Origin: Paracidovorax wautersii
GTDB taxonomy: Bacteria; Pseudomonadota; Gammaproteobacteria; Burkholderiales; Burkholderiaceae_C
Direction of reading: 5' to 3'
DNA: 64,000 bases
NCBI RefSeq assembly: GCF_031453675.1
Contig: NZ_JAVIZX010000001.1
Location: 434,001 to 498,000, forward strand
The notes beneath the pieces were generated by a model, which saw only the letters and a list, made by a program, of their open reading frames with translations, was not told the origin of the DNA and searched no databases. Position 1 is the stretch's first letter; each line of letters starts with the position of its first letter. Shown one piece after another: positions 33,233-42,500 of the stretch. The translations under genes were made by a program, and so were the position numbers.

Positions 33233-33973
33233 TCAACGCTGGCGCAGGGCATCGACGGCGCTGCGCAGATCGTCGCTCCACACGCGCCGGGCGCGCCCCG
33301 CGGCCTGCTGCGGCGCGCCGTAGTGCACGACCGCCACCAGGCCGTCGGCGCACAGGGTGCGCCACAGCGAGCCCACCAGCGACTCGTCGCCGATGTAGCT
33401 GGCCGCCTGGGTGATCTCGCCCGTTGCGCGGTCGATGAAGCGCAGGCCCACGGGCTGCACCGGTGCGTCGGCCTCCACGGCCGCCTGCAGCAGGTTGGCG
33501 TGGAAGGGCAGCAGCGTGATGCCGTCGCCCGTCGTGCCCTCGGGGAATACGGCCAGCACATCGCCCTCGTTAAGCGCCTGCTGCATGGTCTGCACCATGC
33601 GCCGCGCGTCGCGCCGCGAGCTGCGCTCGATGTAGAGCGTGCCCGCCGCCGTGGCCAGCCGGCCCAGCAGCGGCCAGCCCTTCACGTCGGACTTGGAGAT
33701 GAAGCGGCAATGCCGCGCCGCGTGCATCACCGGAATGTCGAGCCACGAGATGTGGTTGGCCACCAGCAGCACCGGCCCCTGCACGGGCGGGGCGCCGCGC
33801 ACCTTGAGCGTGACGCCAGCGCGGGCCAACAGTTCGAGTTGCCAGGCCTGCACACGGGCCCGTTGCTGGTCCACCGGCATGCGCGGAAAGCGCAGCAGCA
33901 CCGTGCCCAGCCCGGCAAGGATGTGGGCGATCAGGCGCAGCATGCGTCCGCAGGCGCGGGCCTGGCGCAACAT
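33233..33973 (-). CDS. plsC: 1-acyl-sn-glycerol-3-phosphate acyltransferase
   Basis: 246 residues of the PlsC/LPLAT family. The catalytic HX4D motif is NHISWLD (His74, Asp79), followed by FISKSDVKGWPLLG, TLYIERSSRRDA and the substrate motif FPEGTT (143-148). A hydrophobic N-terminal helix (about 11-28) anchors it to the inner membrane. It makes phosphatidic acid from lysophosphatidic acid, or acts on related acyl acceptors. It follows the pseudo-dihydroorotase gene by eight bases at the end of the pyr operon, a conserved betaproteobacterial order. Confidence 0.9.
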   Translation of the reverse strand: MLRQARACGRMLRLIAHILAGLGTVLLRFPRMPVDQQRARVQAWQLELLARAGVTLKVRGAPPVQGPVLLVANHISWLDIPVMHAARHCRFISKSDVKGWPLLGRLATAAGTLYIERSSRRDARRMVQTMQQALNEGDVLAVFPEGTTGDGITLLPFHANLLQAAVEADAPVQPVGLRFIDRATGEITQAASYIGDESLVGSLWRTLCADGLVAVVHYGAPQQAAGRARRVWSDDLRSAVDALRQR

Positions 33974-33981
33974 GCGGTGGC

Positions 33982-35277
33982 TCAGCCGCGCTCGAACGCG
34001 ACCTGGCCGCCGACCAGCGTGCAGCGCACGCGGCCGGGCAGCTCGTACGACGAGAACGGCGTGTGCTTGCCCTGGCTGGCCAGCGCGTCCGCCTGCACCG
34101 TCCAGGCCGCAGCCGGGTCGACGATGCACAGGTCGCCCACGCCGCCTTCCACGATCTGGCCCACGCTGGCCTGCAGCGTGCCGAGCGACGCACCCAGCAC
34201 GCGGGCGGGCTCGCTGGTCACCGCCGCCAGCGCACGCGTGAGCGGCGCGCCGCCGTCCTGCGACCACTTGATCGCCACGCTCAGCAGCAGCTCCAGGCCC
34301 GTCGCGCCGGGCTCGGCCTCGGCGAACGGCAGCACCTTCTCGTCTTCATCGACCGGCGTGTGGTCGGAGACCAGCGCGTCGATCGTGCCGTCGGCCAGGG
34401 CGGCCACCAGCGCGTCGCGGTCGCGCTGCTGGCGCAGCGGCGGCGACAGGCGGGCGCGGCTGTCGAAGAAGCCGATGTCGGTGTCGGTGAACATCAGCGA
34501 GTTGATGCTCACGTCGCAGGTCACCTTCAGCCCGGCCGCCTTGGCCTGGCGGACCAGATCCACGCCAGCGGCGCTGGACAGGCGGCACAGGTGCACGCGC
34601 GCGCCCGTGGTCTTGAGCAGTTCGAAGATGGTGTGCAGCGCGATCGTCTCGGCCGCGACGGGAATGCCCGACAGCCCCAGGCGGGTGGCCAGCGGGCCGC
34701 TGGCGGCCACGCCCTTGCCCAGGTACAGCTCCTGCGGGCGCAGCCACACGGTGTAGCCGTAGGTGGCGGCGTACTGCAGCGCGCGCTGCAGCACCTGCGT
34801 GCTCTGCAGCGCCACGTCGGCCTGGGCAAAACCCACGCAGCCGGATTCGGTCAGCTCGGCCATCTCGGTCAGCACCTCGCCAGCCAGGCCGCGCGTGAGC
34901 GCGCCCAGCGGGAACAGGCGGGACTGGTGCAGCTTCTCGGCGCGGAACTTGAGCATCTCCACCAGGCCGGGCTCGTCCAGCACCGGGTCGGTGTCGGGCG
35001 GGCAGACCAGGCTGGTCACGCCGCCGGCCACGGCCGCGGCCATTTCGGATTCGAGCATGCCCTCGTGCTCGTGGCCGGGCTCGCGCAGGCGCGCCGCCAA
35101 GTCCACCAGGCCGGGCAGCACCCAGCAGCCCGTGGCGTCGATCACGCGGCTGGGTGTGAAGCCGCTGGGCGCCCGGTCGATCGCCACGATGCGGCCCGCG
35201 GCCATCGCCACGTCGCACACCCGGTCGAGGCCGCTGGCCGGATCGATCACGCGGCCGTTCTGGATCAGTATCTTCAT
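33982..35277 (-). CDS. Inactive dihydroorotase homologue (PyrC-like / PyrX)
   Basis: 431 residues of the class I dihydroorotase fold, amidohydrolase type. The first metal motif, normally LHVHLREPG, is LAARLREPG (residues 60-68): both histidines are gone (A61, R63). The later histidines are also lost (HLCRLSSAA where active enzymes have CHLS, and DVSINSLM where they have xxPHHL), while SDHTPVDE remains. Without zinc ligands it cannot be an active dihydroorotase. In Pseudomonas and relatives such a pseudo-subunit is needed to assemble active aspartate carbamoyltransferase with PyrB, and pyrB lies directly upstream here. Confidence 0.9.
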   Translation of the reverse strand: MKILIQNGRVIDPASGLDRVCDVAMAAGRIVAIDRAPSGFTPSRVIDATGCWVLPGLVDLAARLREPGHEHEGMLESEMAAAVAGGVTSLVCPPDTDPVLDEPGLVEMLKFRAEKLHQSRLFPLGALTRGLAGEVLTEMAELTESGCVGFAQADVALQSTQVLQRALQYAATYGYTVWLRPQELYLGKGVAASGPLATRLGLSGIPVAAETIALHTIFELLKTTGARVHLCRLSSAAGVDLVRQAKAAGLKVTCDVSINSLMFTDTDIGFFDSRARLSPPLRQQRDRDALVAALADGTIDALVSDHTPVDEDEKVLPFAEAEPGATGLELLLSVAIKWSQDGGAPLTRALAAVTSEPARVLGASLGTLQASVGQIVEGGVGDLCIVDPAAAWTVQADALASQGKHTPFSSYELPGRVRCTLVGGQVAFERG

Positions 35278-35290
35278 GGTTTCAAGCCCA

Positions 35291-35346
35291 ATATGCCTCT
35301 AGCGCTTGATGGATAAGCGCAACCAGCTATCAATAACAGAGCAAAT
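35291..35346 (-). repeat. GATAGCTGC palindromic repeat between pyrB and pyrC'
   Basis: On the minus strand it reads TTTGCTCTG, TTGATAGCTGGTT, GCGCTT-ATCCATC-AAGCGC, TAGAGGCATATT. The core stem is intact. The copy stands between two genes of one operon, 14 bases before the pyrC' start. Confidence 0.85.
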
Positions 35347-35460
35347 CAATCACGTTGCGCCTCCACTGCCAGCCCATGGGCAAGACAGGGAGTTCTGGCG
35401 CGGCCCAGGCCAGCCGCCGCTTCTGGCGACAGCGCCGAGGCGCGAGCCGACTCCGGAGGG

Positions 35461-36423
35461 TCACGCTTCATTCCCCGCCACGATCGACATGACCGCCATG
35501 CGCACGGCGATGCCGAAGGTGACCTGCGGCAGGATCACGGCCTGCGGGCCGTCCACCACGGCGGAGTCGATCTCCACCCCGCGGTTGATGGGGCCGGGGT
35601 GCATGACGATGGCGTCGGGCTTGGCCAGGCGCAGGCGCTCGGGCGTGAGGCCGAAGCTCTTGAAGTATTCCTGGCTCGAAGGCAGCAGCGCGCCGCTCAT
35701 GCGCTCGTTCTGCAGGCGCAGGGCGATCACCACGTCGGCGTCCTTGATGCCTTCTTCGAGCGTGTGGCACACGCGCACGCCCATCTGCGCCATGTCGGAC
35801 GGCACCAGCGTGCGCGGGCCCACCACGCGCACGTCGGGGCAGCCCAGCGTCGTCAGGCCATGGATGTCGGAGCGCGCCACGCGGGAGTGCAGCACGTCGC
35901 CCACGATGGCCACGCTCAGGTTGCTGAAGTCCTTCTTGTAGTGGCGGATGGTGAACATGTCGAGCAACCCCTGCGTGGGGTGCGCATGCCGGCCGTCGCC
36001 CGCGTTGATCACGTGCACATGCGGCGCCACGTGCTGGGCGATGAGGTAGGGCGCGCCCGACTCGCTGTGCCGCACCACGAACAGGTCGGCCGCCATGGCC
36101 GACAGGTTGGCGATGGTGTCCAGCAGCGACTCGCCCTTGCTGGCGGAGCTGCGCGCGATGTCCAGGTTGATCACGTCGGCCGACAGGCGCTTGGCCGCGA
36201 TCTCGAACGTGGTGCGCGTGCGCGTGCTGTTCTCGAAGAACAGGTTGAACACGCTCTTGCCGCGCAGCAGCGGCACCTTCTTCACCTCGCGGTCGTTGAC
36301 CGAGACGAAGTTGGCGGCCGTGTCGAGGATGTGCGTCACGATGCCCTTGGGCAGGCCCTCGATCGACAGCAGGTGGATCAGCTCGCCGTTGGCGTTGAGT
36401 TGGGGATTGCGCTTGTACAGCAC
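35461..36423 (-). CDS. pyrB: Aspartate carbamoyltransferase catalytic subunit
   Basis: 320 residues. The carbamoyl-phosphate loop [13 protein letters not shown] puts Ser66-Thr67-Arg68-Thr69 in place; the HPTQGLLD block and the C-terminal [11 protein letters not shown] are both typical. It makes carbamoyl aspartate, the first committed step of pyrimidine synthesis. There is no pyrI; the partner is expected to be the inactive dihydroorotase homologue encoded next, giving the class A dodecameric complex. It is two bases after pyrR, so the two are translated together. Confidence 0.95.
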   Translation of the reverse strand: MLYKRNPQLNANGELIHLLSIEGLPKGIVTHILDTAANFVSVNDREVKKVPLLRGKSVFNLFFENSTRTRTTFEIAAKRLSADVINLDIARSSASKGESLLDTIANLSAMAADLFVVRHSESGAPYLIAQHVAPHVHVINAGDGRHAHPTQGLLDMFTIRHYKKDFSNLSVAIVGDVLHSRVARSDIHGLTTLGCPDVRVVGPRTLVPSDMAQMGVRVCHTLEEGIKDADVVIALRLQNERMSGALLPSSQEYFKSFGLTPERLRLAKPDAIVMHPGPINRGVEIDSAVVDGPQAVILPQVTFGIAVRMAVMSIVAGNEA

Positions 36424-36425
36424 CG

Positions 36426-36971
36426 TCAGGCCTCTTGGGGGTTCACTGCTTTGATGTCGAAATGGAAAGCGCCGGCCTCGGTGCGGGCCAGGGCCAGCGA
36501 CTGCGTGTCCGGCAGCGCCACGCGCGCGGCGGCGAACTCGGCCGCCACCGGCAGCTCGCGGCCGCCGCGGTCCACCAGCACCGCCAGGCGCACGCTGGCC
36601 GGCCGGCCGTAGTCGAACAGCTCGTTGAGCACGGCGCGGATGGTGCGGCCGGTGTACAGCACATCGTCCAGCAGCAGGATGTCGGCGCCGTTCACGTCGA
36701 AGGGCAGCGCCGTCTGCGCGCTCACCGACAGGCCGCGCTGGGAGAAATCGTCGCGGTGCATGGCGGACGACAGCACGCCGGCCTCGCCTTCCAGGCCCAG
36801 GTCCTTCTGCAGGCGCTCGGCCAGCCAGGCACCGCCCGAGGCGATGCCGGCCAGGTACGTGTTCGGCCCGCGCAGCGATCGCACGCCGCGCAGCAGTTCG
36901 CGGTACAGGGCCTCGGCATCCAGCGTCAGATGGCCGTTCGATGGCGGCGAAGAAGAAGGGGTGGCACTCAT
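36426..36971 (-). CDS. pyrR: Bifunctional pyrimidine regulator PyrR / uracil phosphoribosyltransferase
   Basis: 181 residues of the type I phosphoribosyltransferase family. The PRPP-binding motif is [18 protein letters not shown], with [14 protein letters not shown] before it and [15 protein letters not shown] after it, all typical of PyrR. In Gram-positives PyrR attenuates pyr mRNA; in betaproteobacteria the regulatory role is less certain and the enzyme may act mainly as an uracil phosphoribosyltransferase. No clear pyr attenuator hairpin is seen before it. The gene overlaps ruvX by ATGA. Confidence 0.9.
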   Translation of the reverse strand: MSATPSSSPPSNGHLTLDAEALYRELLRGVRSLRGPNTYLAGIASGGAWLAERLQKDLGLEGEAGVLSSAMHRDDFSQRGLSVSAQTALPFDVNGADILLLDDVLYTGRTIRAVLNELFDYGRPASVRLAVLVDRGGRELPVAAEFAAARVALPDTQSLALARTEAGAFHFDIKAVNPQEA

Positions 36972-37396
36972 GGCAGGTTCCTCAAAAACTGTTCCAGGAT
37001 GATGCAGGCCGAGGCCGCGTCGGCATCGCGCGCACCGGTGGAATGCGCCTCGGTCGTGCTGTAGCGCTCGTCCACCTCGAAGACCTGCAGGCCGAAGCGG
37101 CCGCGCAGCTGGCGCGCGAACTTCAGCGCCCGGGCGGTGTTCTCATGGGCCGCACCGTCGGGGTGGTAGGGCACGCCCACCACCAGCGCGTCGGGCTGCC
37201 AGTCCTTGATGCGCTGTGCCACGTGCGTGAAGCGCGCGTCGCCCTCGGCGCGGATGGTCTCCTGCGGCGTGGCGGTGCGCAGCATCTTGTTGCCCACGGC
37301 CACGCCTGTGCGCTTGAGCCCGAAGTCGAAAGCCAGGAAGGATTGGAAATGCGCGGGAACGGCGGGGGCAGCGGCAGGGGCAGGCGTGCCGCTCAT
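36968..37396 (-). CDS. ruvX: Holliday junction resolvase-like YqgF/RuvX
   Basis: 142 residues of the YqgF family with an RNase H-like fold. The first catalytic Asp is in [17 protein letters not shown], followed by [10 protein letters not shown] and the second acidic motif [13 protein letters not shown], and the closing [15 protein letters not shown]. YqgF/RuvX takes part in the maturation of the 16S rRNA 5' end and perhaps junction processing. The N-terminus has a short proline/alanine extension. Overlaps with yqgE and pyrR (ATGA on each side) indicate a tightly coupled operon. Confidence 0.92.
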   Translation of the reverse strand: MSGTPAPAAAPAVPAHFQSFLAFDFGLKRTGVAVGNKMLRTATPQETIRAEGDARFTHVAQRIKDWQPDALVVGVPYHPDGAAHENTARALKFARQLRGRFGLQVFEVDERYSTTEAHSTGARDADAASACIILEQFLRNLP

Positions 37397-37992
37397 GCGT
37401 GCCCGGCCTCAGGCGAGAGCATCCACGACTGCAGGCCCAACAGACCCAGCGCGCGGTCGTAGCGTTCGGCCACGGGCGTGTCGAAGATGACGGACGCATC
37501 GGCGCCCACGGTGAGCCAGCTGTTCTCGGCCAGCTCCGATTCGAGCTGCCCTTCGCCCCAGGAGGCGTAGCCCAGCGTGACCAGCACACGCCGGGGGCCC
37601 GCGCCGGTGGACAGGGCTTCCAGCACGTCCTTGGAGGTGGTCATCTCCAGGCCGCCGGGGATGGTCATGGTGGAGGCGTAGGCGGACTCGTCCGCATCCT
37701 CCGAATCGGTGGCCATGCGCTCGTGCAGCACGAAGCCGCGCTCGGTCTGCACCGGGCCGCCCTGGTAGACGGGCTCCTCGGTAAGGTCGTCGCGGCGCAG
37801 CGACAGATCGACCTTGTCGAACAGGCCCTTGAGGTTGATGTCCGAAGGCTTGTTGATGATCAGCCCGAGCGCGCCGCGCTCGCTGTGCTCGCACAGATAG
37901 ACCACGCTGCGCGCGAAAGACGCATCCTCCAGCCCCGGCATGGCGATCAGGAAATGGTGCGTCAGGTTCATGGGCGCAGAATCGGCAGGCAT
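37393..37992 (-). CDS. YqgE/AlgH family protein
   Basis: 199 residues, UPF0301. LTHHFLIAMPGLEDASFARSV, VVYLCEHSERGALGLIINKP, VYQGGPVQTERGFVLHE and TLGYASWGEGQLESELAENSW are the conserved blocks. Function is unsettled; in Pseudomonas AlgH affects alginate expression. It sits first in a yqgE-ruvX-pyrR-pyrB-pyrC'-plsC operon, the usual order in this group. The start at 37992 is the outer of two ATGs (the other is seven codons in); neither has a strong ribosome binding site, and only 21 bases separate it from the divergent photolyase start. Confidence 0.9.
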   Translation of the reverse strand: MPADSAPMNLTHHFLIAMPGLEDASFARSVVYLCEHSERGALGLIINKPSDINLKGLFDKVDLSLRRDDLTEEPVYQGGPVQTERGFVLHERMATDSEDADESAYASTMTIPGGLEMTTSKDVLEALSTGAGPRRVLVTLGYASWGEGQLESELAENSWLTVGADASVIFDTPVAERYDRALGLLGLQSWMLSPEAGHA

Positions 37993-38013
37993 CCGGCAAT
38001 TTTAACGGTGATC

Positions 38014-39480
38014 ATGGCGCCTACTTTTTCCTCCGGCCTCGTCTGGTTCCGGCGCGACCTGCGCGTCGACGACCAGGCCGCCCTGTACCACGCCCTGCGC
38101 CAATGCGCCCAGGTGCATTGCGTGTTCGTCTTCGACCGCGAGATCCTCGACCCCCTGCCCCGCGCGGACCGGCGCGTGGAGTTCATCCGCGAATCGCTGG
38201 TGGCGCTGGACGAGGGCCTGCGCGATCTCTCTGGCCAGCCGCACGGCGGGCTCATCGTGCGCCATGCCGTGGCACGCGACGACATTCCGGCGCTGGCCCG
38301 CCAGCTGCAGGTGCAGGCCGTCTTCGCCAACCATGACGACGAGCCCCAGGCCCTGGAACGCGACGCCCACGTGCGCACCGCGCTGCAGGCGCTCGGCATG
38401 CGCCTGCTGACCTTCAAGGACCACACCATCTTCGAGCGCGGCGAGGTGATGACGCAGTCCGCCACGCCCTACAGCGTGTTCACGCCGTACAAGAACGCCT
38501 GGCTGCGCAAGGTGGACGATTTCTACCTGAGCGCCTACCCGGTGGAGCGCTACGGCCGGAACCTGGCACAACGGCCCGAGGGCCTGCGCCACGGCGTGCC
38601 CTCGCTGCAGGCCTTGGGGTTCGAGCCCACCGGGCTGGCGCAGCTGCGGCTGCCCACCGGCATGCAGGGCGCCCAGGCCCTGTTCGAGGACTTCCTGGAG
38701 CGCATCGATGCCTACGACGATGCGCGCGACTTTCCCGCGGTGAAAGGCCCGAGCTACCTCAGCGTGCATCTGCGCTTCGGCACGCTGTCGCCCCGCCTGG
38801 CGGCACGCACGGCCTACGCGCGCAGCCAGGCCGGTAGCGCCGGCGCCGCCACCTGGCTGAGCGAGCTGATCTGGCGCGACTTCTACTTCCAGGTGCTGGC
38901 GCACCACCCCCATGTCGTGGGTGCGAGCTTCAAGCCGGCCTACGACGCCATCCAGTGGGAAAGCGGCGCCGACGCCGACGCCCTCTTCGCGGCCTGGTGC
39001 GAGGGCCGCACGGGCTACCCGCTGGTCGACGCCGCCATGGCCCAGATCAACCAGACGGGCTACATGCACAACCGCCTGCGCATGGTGGTGGCGAGCTTCC
39101 TAGTGAAGGACCTGGGGCTGGACTGGCGCTGGGGCGAACGCTACTTTGCGGAGAAGCTCAACGATTTCGACCTGTCGGCCAACAACGGCGGCTGGCAGTG
39201 GGCCAGCTCCAGCGGCTGCGATGCGCAGCCCTACTTCCGCATCTTCAACCCGGTCAGCCAGAGCCAGAAGTTCGACCCCCAAGGCCAGTTCATCCGCCGC
39301 TACCTGCCGGCGCTGGCAAAGCTGCCCGATGCCGCCCTGCACGCGCCCTGGAAGGCCCGGCCGCTGGAACTGCAGGAGGCTGAGGTCGTAATGGGCACCA
39401 CCTACCCGCACCCCATCGTGGAGCACGACGCGGCGCGGGAGCGCACGCTGCGGCGCTACGCCGTGGTCAAGGCCGGCTGA
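38014..39480 (+). CDS. phrB: Class I deoxyribodipyrimidine photolyase
   Basis: 488 residues. The N-terminal DNA photolyase domain begins LVWFRRDLRVDDQAAL. The FAD-binding domain has the signature WLSELIWRDFYFQVL, GYPLVDAAMAQINQTGYMHNRLRM and WASSSGCDAQPYFRIFNP. It uses blue light to split cyclobutane pyrimidine dimers; the antenna is MTHF or 8-HDF, not decided by sequence. It is a single gene ending in a strong terminator. TTTAAC seven bases before the ATG may be a -10. Confidence 0.93.
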   Translation: MAPTFSSGLVWFRRDLRVDDQAALYHALRQCAQVHCVFVFDREILDPLPRADRRVEFIRESLVALDEGLRDLSGQPHGGLIVRHAVARDDIPALARQLQVQAVFANHDDEPQALERDAHVRTALQALGMRLLTFKDHTIFERGEVMTQSATPYSVFTPYKNAWLRKVDDFYLSAYPVERYGRNLAQRPEGLRHGVPSLQALGFEPTGLAQLRLPTGMQGAQALFEDFLERIDAYDDARDFPAVKGPSYLSVHLRFGTLSPRLAARTAYARSQAGSAGAATWLSELIWRDFYFQVLAHHPHVVGASFKPAYDAIQWESGADADALFAAWCEGRTGYPLVDAAMAQINQTGYMHNRLRMVVASFLVKDLGLDWRWGERYFAEKLNDFDLSANNGGWQWASSSGCDAQPYFRIFNPVSQSQKFDPQGQFIRRYLPALAKLPDAALHAPWKARPLELQEAEVVMGTTYPHPIVEHDAARERTLRRYAVVKAG

Positions 39481-39492
39481 GACCCCGCCCAC

Positions 39493-39530
39493 AAAAAAGG
39501 TCTGCCGGAATGCCCGGCAGACCTTTTTTT
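39493..39530. terminator. Bidirectional terminator between photolyase and chpA genes
   Basis: AAAAAAGGTCTGCCGG, a short loop and CCGGCAGACCTTTTTTT. Ten GC-rich pairs with poly-A and poly-T on either side; it lies between two convergent genes. Confidence 0.92.
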
Positions 39531-39551
39531 AACCCGCAGTGCAGCGCGCCG

Positions 39552-42500
39552 TCAGGCCACCGCTGCCTCGCGTGCGGCCGCGGCGTAGCGCTGCACCAGG
39601 CCCAGCAGTTCCTCGTCGGAATACGGCTTGCCCAGGTAGTGGTTCACCCCCAGCTCCATGGCATGCTCGCGGTGCTTCTGGGCGATGCGCGACGTGATCA
39701 TGATGATGGGCAGACCCTGCAGCGCCGCATCCGACCGGATGTTGCGCGCCAGGTCGAAGCCGTCCATGCGCGGCATTTCAATATCGGACAGCACCACCGT
39801 CGGGCGCTCTTCCTGCAGCCGCTCCAGCGCCTGCAGACCGTCGGCGGCCAGCGCGACGCGATAGCCTTCGCGCAGCAGCAGGCGCTGCGTCACCCGGCGC
39901 ACGGTGATGGAATCGTCCACCACCAGCACCAGCGGAACCTGGCTCCCTGCCGCAGGCAACGCCACCGGCGCAGCCGGCTGCCCGGCCTGTGCAGCGCGGC
40001 CCGGCCCGGCCGACTCGCCGCCGATGCTGGGCAGCGAAGCGGCCGCCGCGGCAGCGGCAAAGGCGCGTACCTGCTCGCCGTACACGGTGGCCAGAGCCAC
40101 CGGGTTGTAGATCAGCACCACGGCTCCGGAAGCCAGCACCGACATGCCGGCCAGACCCGGCAGGCGCGACAGCTGCGGCCCCAGGTTCTTGACCACCACT
40201 TCCTGGTTGCCCAGCACTTCGTCCACGTGCACGGCGACACGCTGCGACGCACTGCGCAGGATGACCACGGGGCGGGTCTTGCCCACCGGCTCCACGCTGC
40301 GGGTGGACGACTGCAGCAGCGCCCCCGACCAGAAGAACGGGAGGCTCTCCACGCCGTCCTCGAACGCGCCGGTGCGGTAGGCCTCGTCCAGCTCGGCCAC
40401 GCCGGTGCGGCGCACGATCTCCACCAGGTTGGCCGGCACGCCGATGACCTGTTGGCCGGCGCGCAGCAACACCACGTTCGTCACCGCCGTGGTCAGCGGG
40501 AGCACCATGCGGAAGGCCGTGCCGCGACCGGCCTGGGTGGACGTCTCGATGCGGCCGCCCAGGGCCTGCACCTCGGAGCGCACCACATCCATGCCGATGC
40601 CGCGTCCAGACAGCTCCGTCACCTCGCTGGCGGTCGAGAAGCCCGGCTGGAAGATCATCTGTGCGGCCTCTTCGGGTGTGAACCCGGCATCGGCCGCCAG
40701 CAGCCCCTGGGCCACGGCCTTTTCGCGGATGCGCTCCAGGTTGAGCCCGGCGCCGTCGTCGCGGAACTCCACCGACACGTCGTTGCCGTCCTGGCGCACC
40801 TCCACGATGATCTCGCCGACCGCCGGCTTGCCGGCTGCCGCACGCGTCTGCGGGTCCTCGATGCCGTGCGCGGCGCAGTTGCGCAGCAGGTGCTCGAAGG
40901 CCGGCGTCATGCGATCGAGCACGCCCCTGTCCATCTCGATCGAGCCCCCGGCGATGTCCAGCTTGATCTGCTTGCCGGTTTCCTTGGACGACTGGCGCAC
41001 CACGGCATACAGGCGTTCGGAGATGCCCTCGAACTCCACCATCCGCGTGCGCAGCAGGTCGCGCTGCAGCTCACGGGCCTGCCGGCCCTGGGCGATCAGA
41101 TCGTCTTCCGCGCCTTCCATGGCGCGCTGCAGGTTGCGCTGCACGGTGGCCACGTCGTTCACCGACTCGGCCATCATGCGCGTGAGTTCCTGCACGCGGG
41201 TGAAGCGGTCGAACTCCAGCGGATCGAACCCGGCGGCCGAATCCTTGGACAGTGCCAGGCGCGATTGCATCTGCGATTCGGCCTGCAGCTCGATGTCGCG
41301 CAGCTGCTGGCGCAGGCGCTCCAGGTTGCCCGTCAGGTCCGTCAACGACTGCCGCATCTGCCCCATGCGCGAATCCAGGCGCGAGCGGGCGATCATCACC
41401 TCGCCGGCCTGGTTCACCAGCCGGTCGAGCAGCTGGGCACGCACGCGCACCGACTGGCTGGGCGCCACGCGCGCCGGGGCCTGGGCCCAAGTGATCGGAG
41501 CGCGCACACCTTGGGAGGGCGCAGCGGAGGGCGGCGCCGTGGCGGCTCCCGCGCGATCGGCGGTGTCGGCCTCGGCGGTGGGTTCGGCGATGGCCGAAGG
41601 CGCTACCACGACCGGCTCCGACAGCGGCTGCGCGCCGATGCGGCGCAGACCGTCGAAGCTGGCCTGCAGGCCATCCAGGCTGGCGAGCAAGGGTTCGATG
41701 TCCTCGCTGGAGACGCCTTCCGTGCCGATCTGCTCCACGGCAGATTCCATGCGGTGGGCCATCTCACCCAGGCGCATGGCTCCCGCCAGGCGCGAGCTGC
41801 CCTTAAGGGTGTGCAGACCGCGCAGCAGTTCGCTGCGGGCACCGGCGTTGTCGGGCCGGGCGCTCCACTGCCGCAAAGCGGCGCCGAGCGCCGGCAGCAG
41901 TTCGGCCGCCTCCTCCTCGAAGATGGGGAAGAGATCAGGGTCGATGACGTCGACCGCGTCGATGTCGTCATCGATGTCGTGGGTGCGCAGCGCGGCAGCC
42001 TGGGCTTGCGCCAGCGCGGCATCGAACGCCGGCGCCGCGGCCTGGGGCACGGCGATGGACAGGGCCGGCGCGACATAGCCGCGCGCAGGCACGACCTCCG
42101 CCTCGGCGGCCGGAGCGTCGTCGGAGGGCACTTCGCCCGCCGCGTCGACGCCTTCCTTGGGCACCGGCGCCAGACCGACGCTGTCCACTTCGGCACGCAG
42201 GATCTCGCGCAGACGCTCCAGCACCTGCGCGTTGGGCTCCTTCAGGAAACCGGCGGCGAACTGGTGCAGCAGGCGCCGGATGTCCTCGGACGCGGCCATG
42301 AACACATCCGCCTGCTCGGGCAGACCGCGCGGCTGCAGCTGCACATGCTGCAGCGCATGCTCCAGCGTGCGCGCCATCTCGGACAGGGCCGTGAAGCCCA
42401 CTGTGGCGGAACTGCCCGCCAGCGAATGCGCCAGCGCCACCGCGGTATCAGGCAGCGGCTCGTGCAGTTCGAGCGACCACTCCTGCAGCGAAGTGACGAG

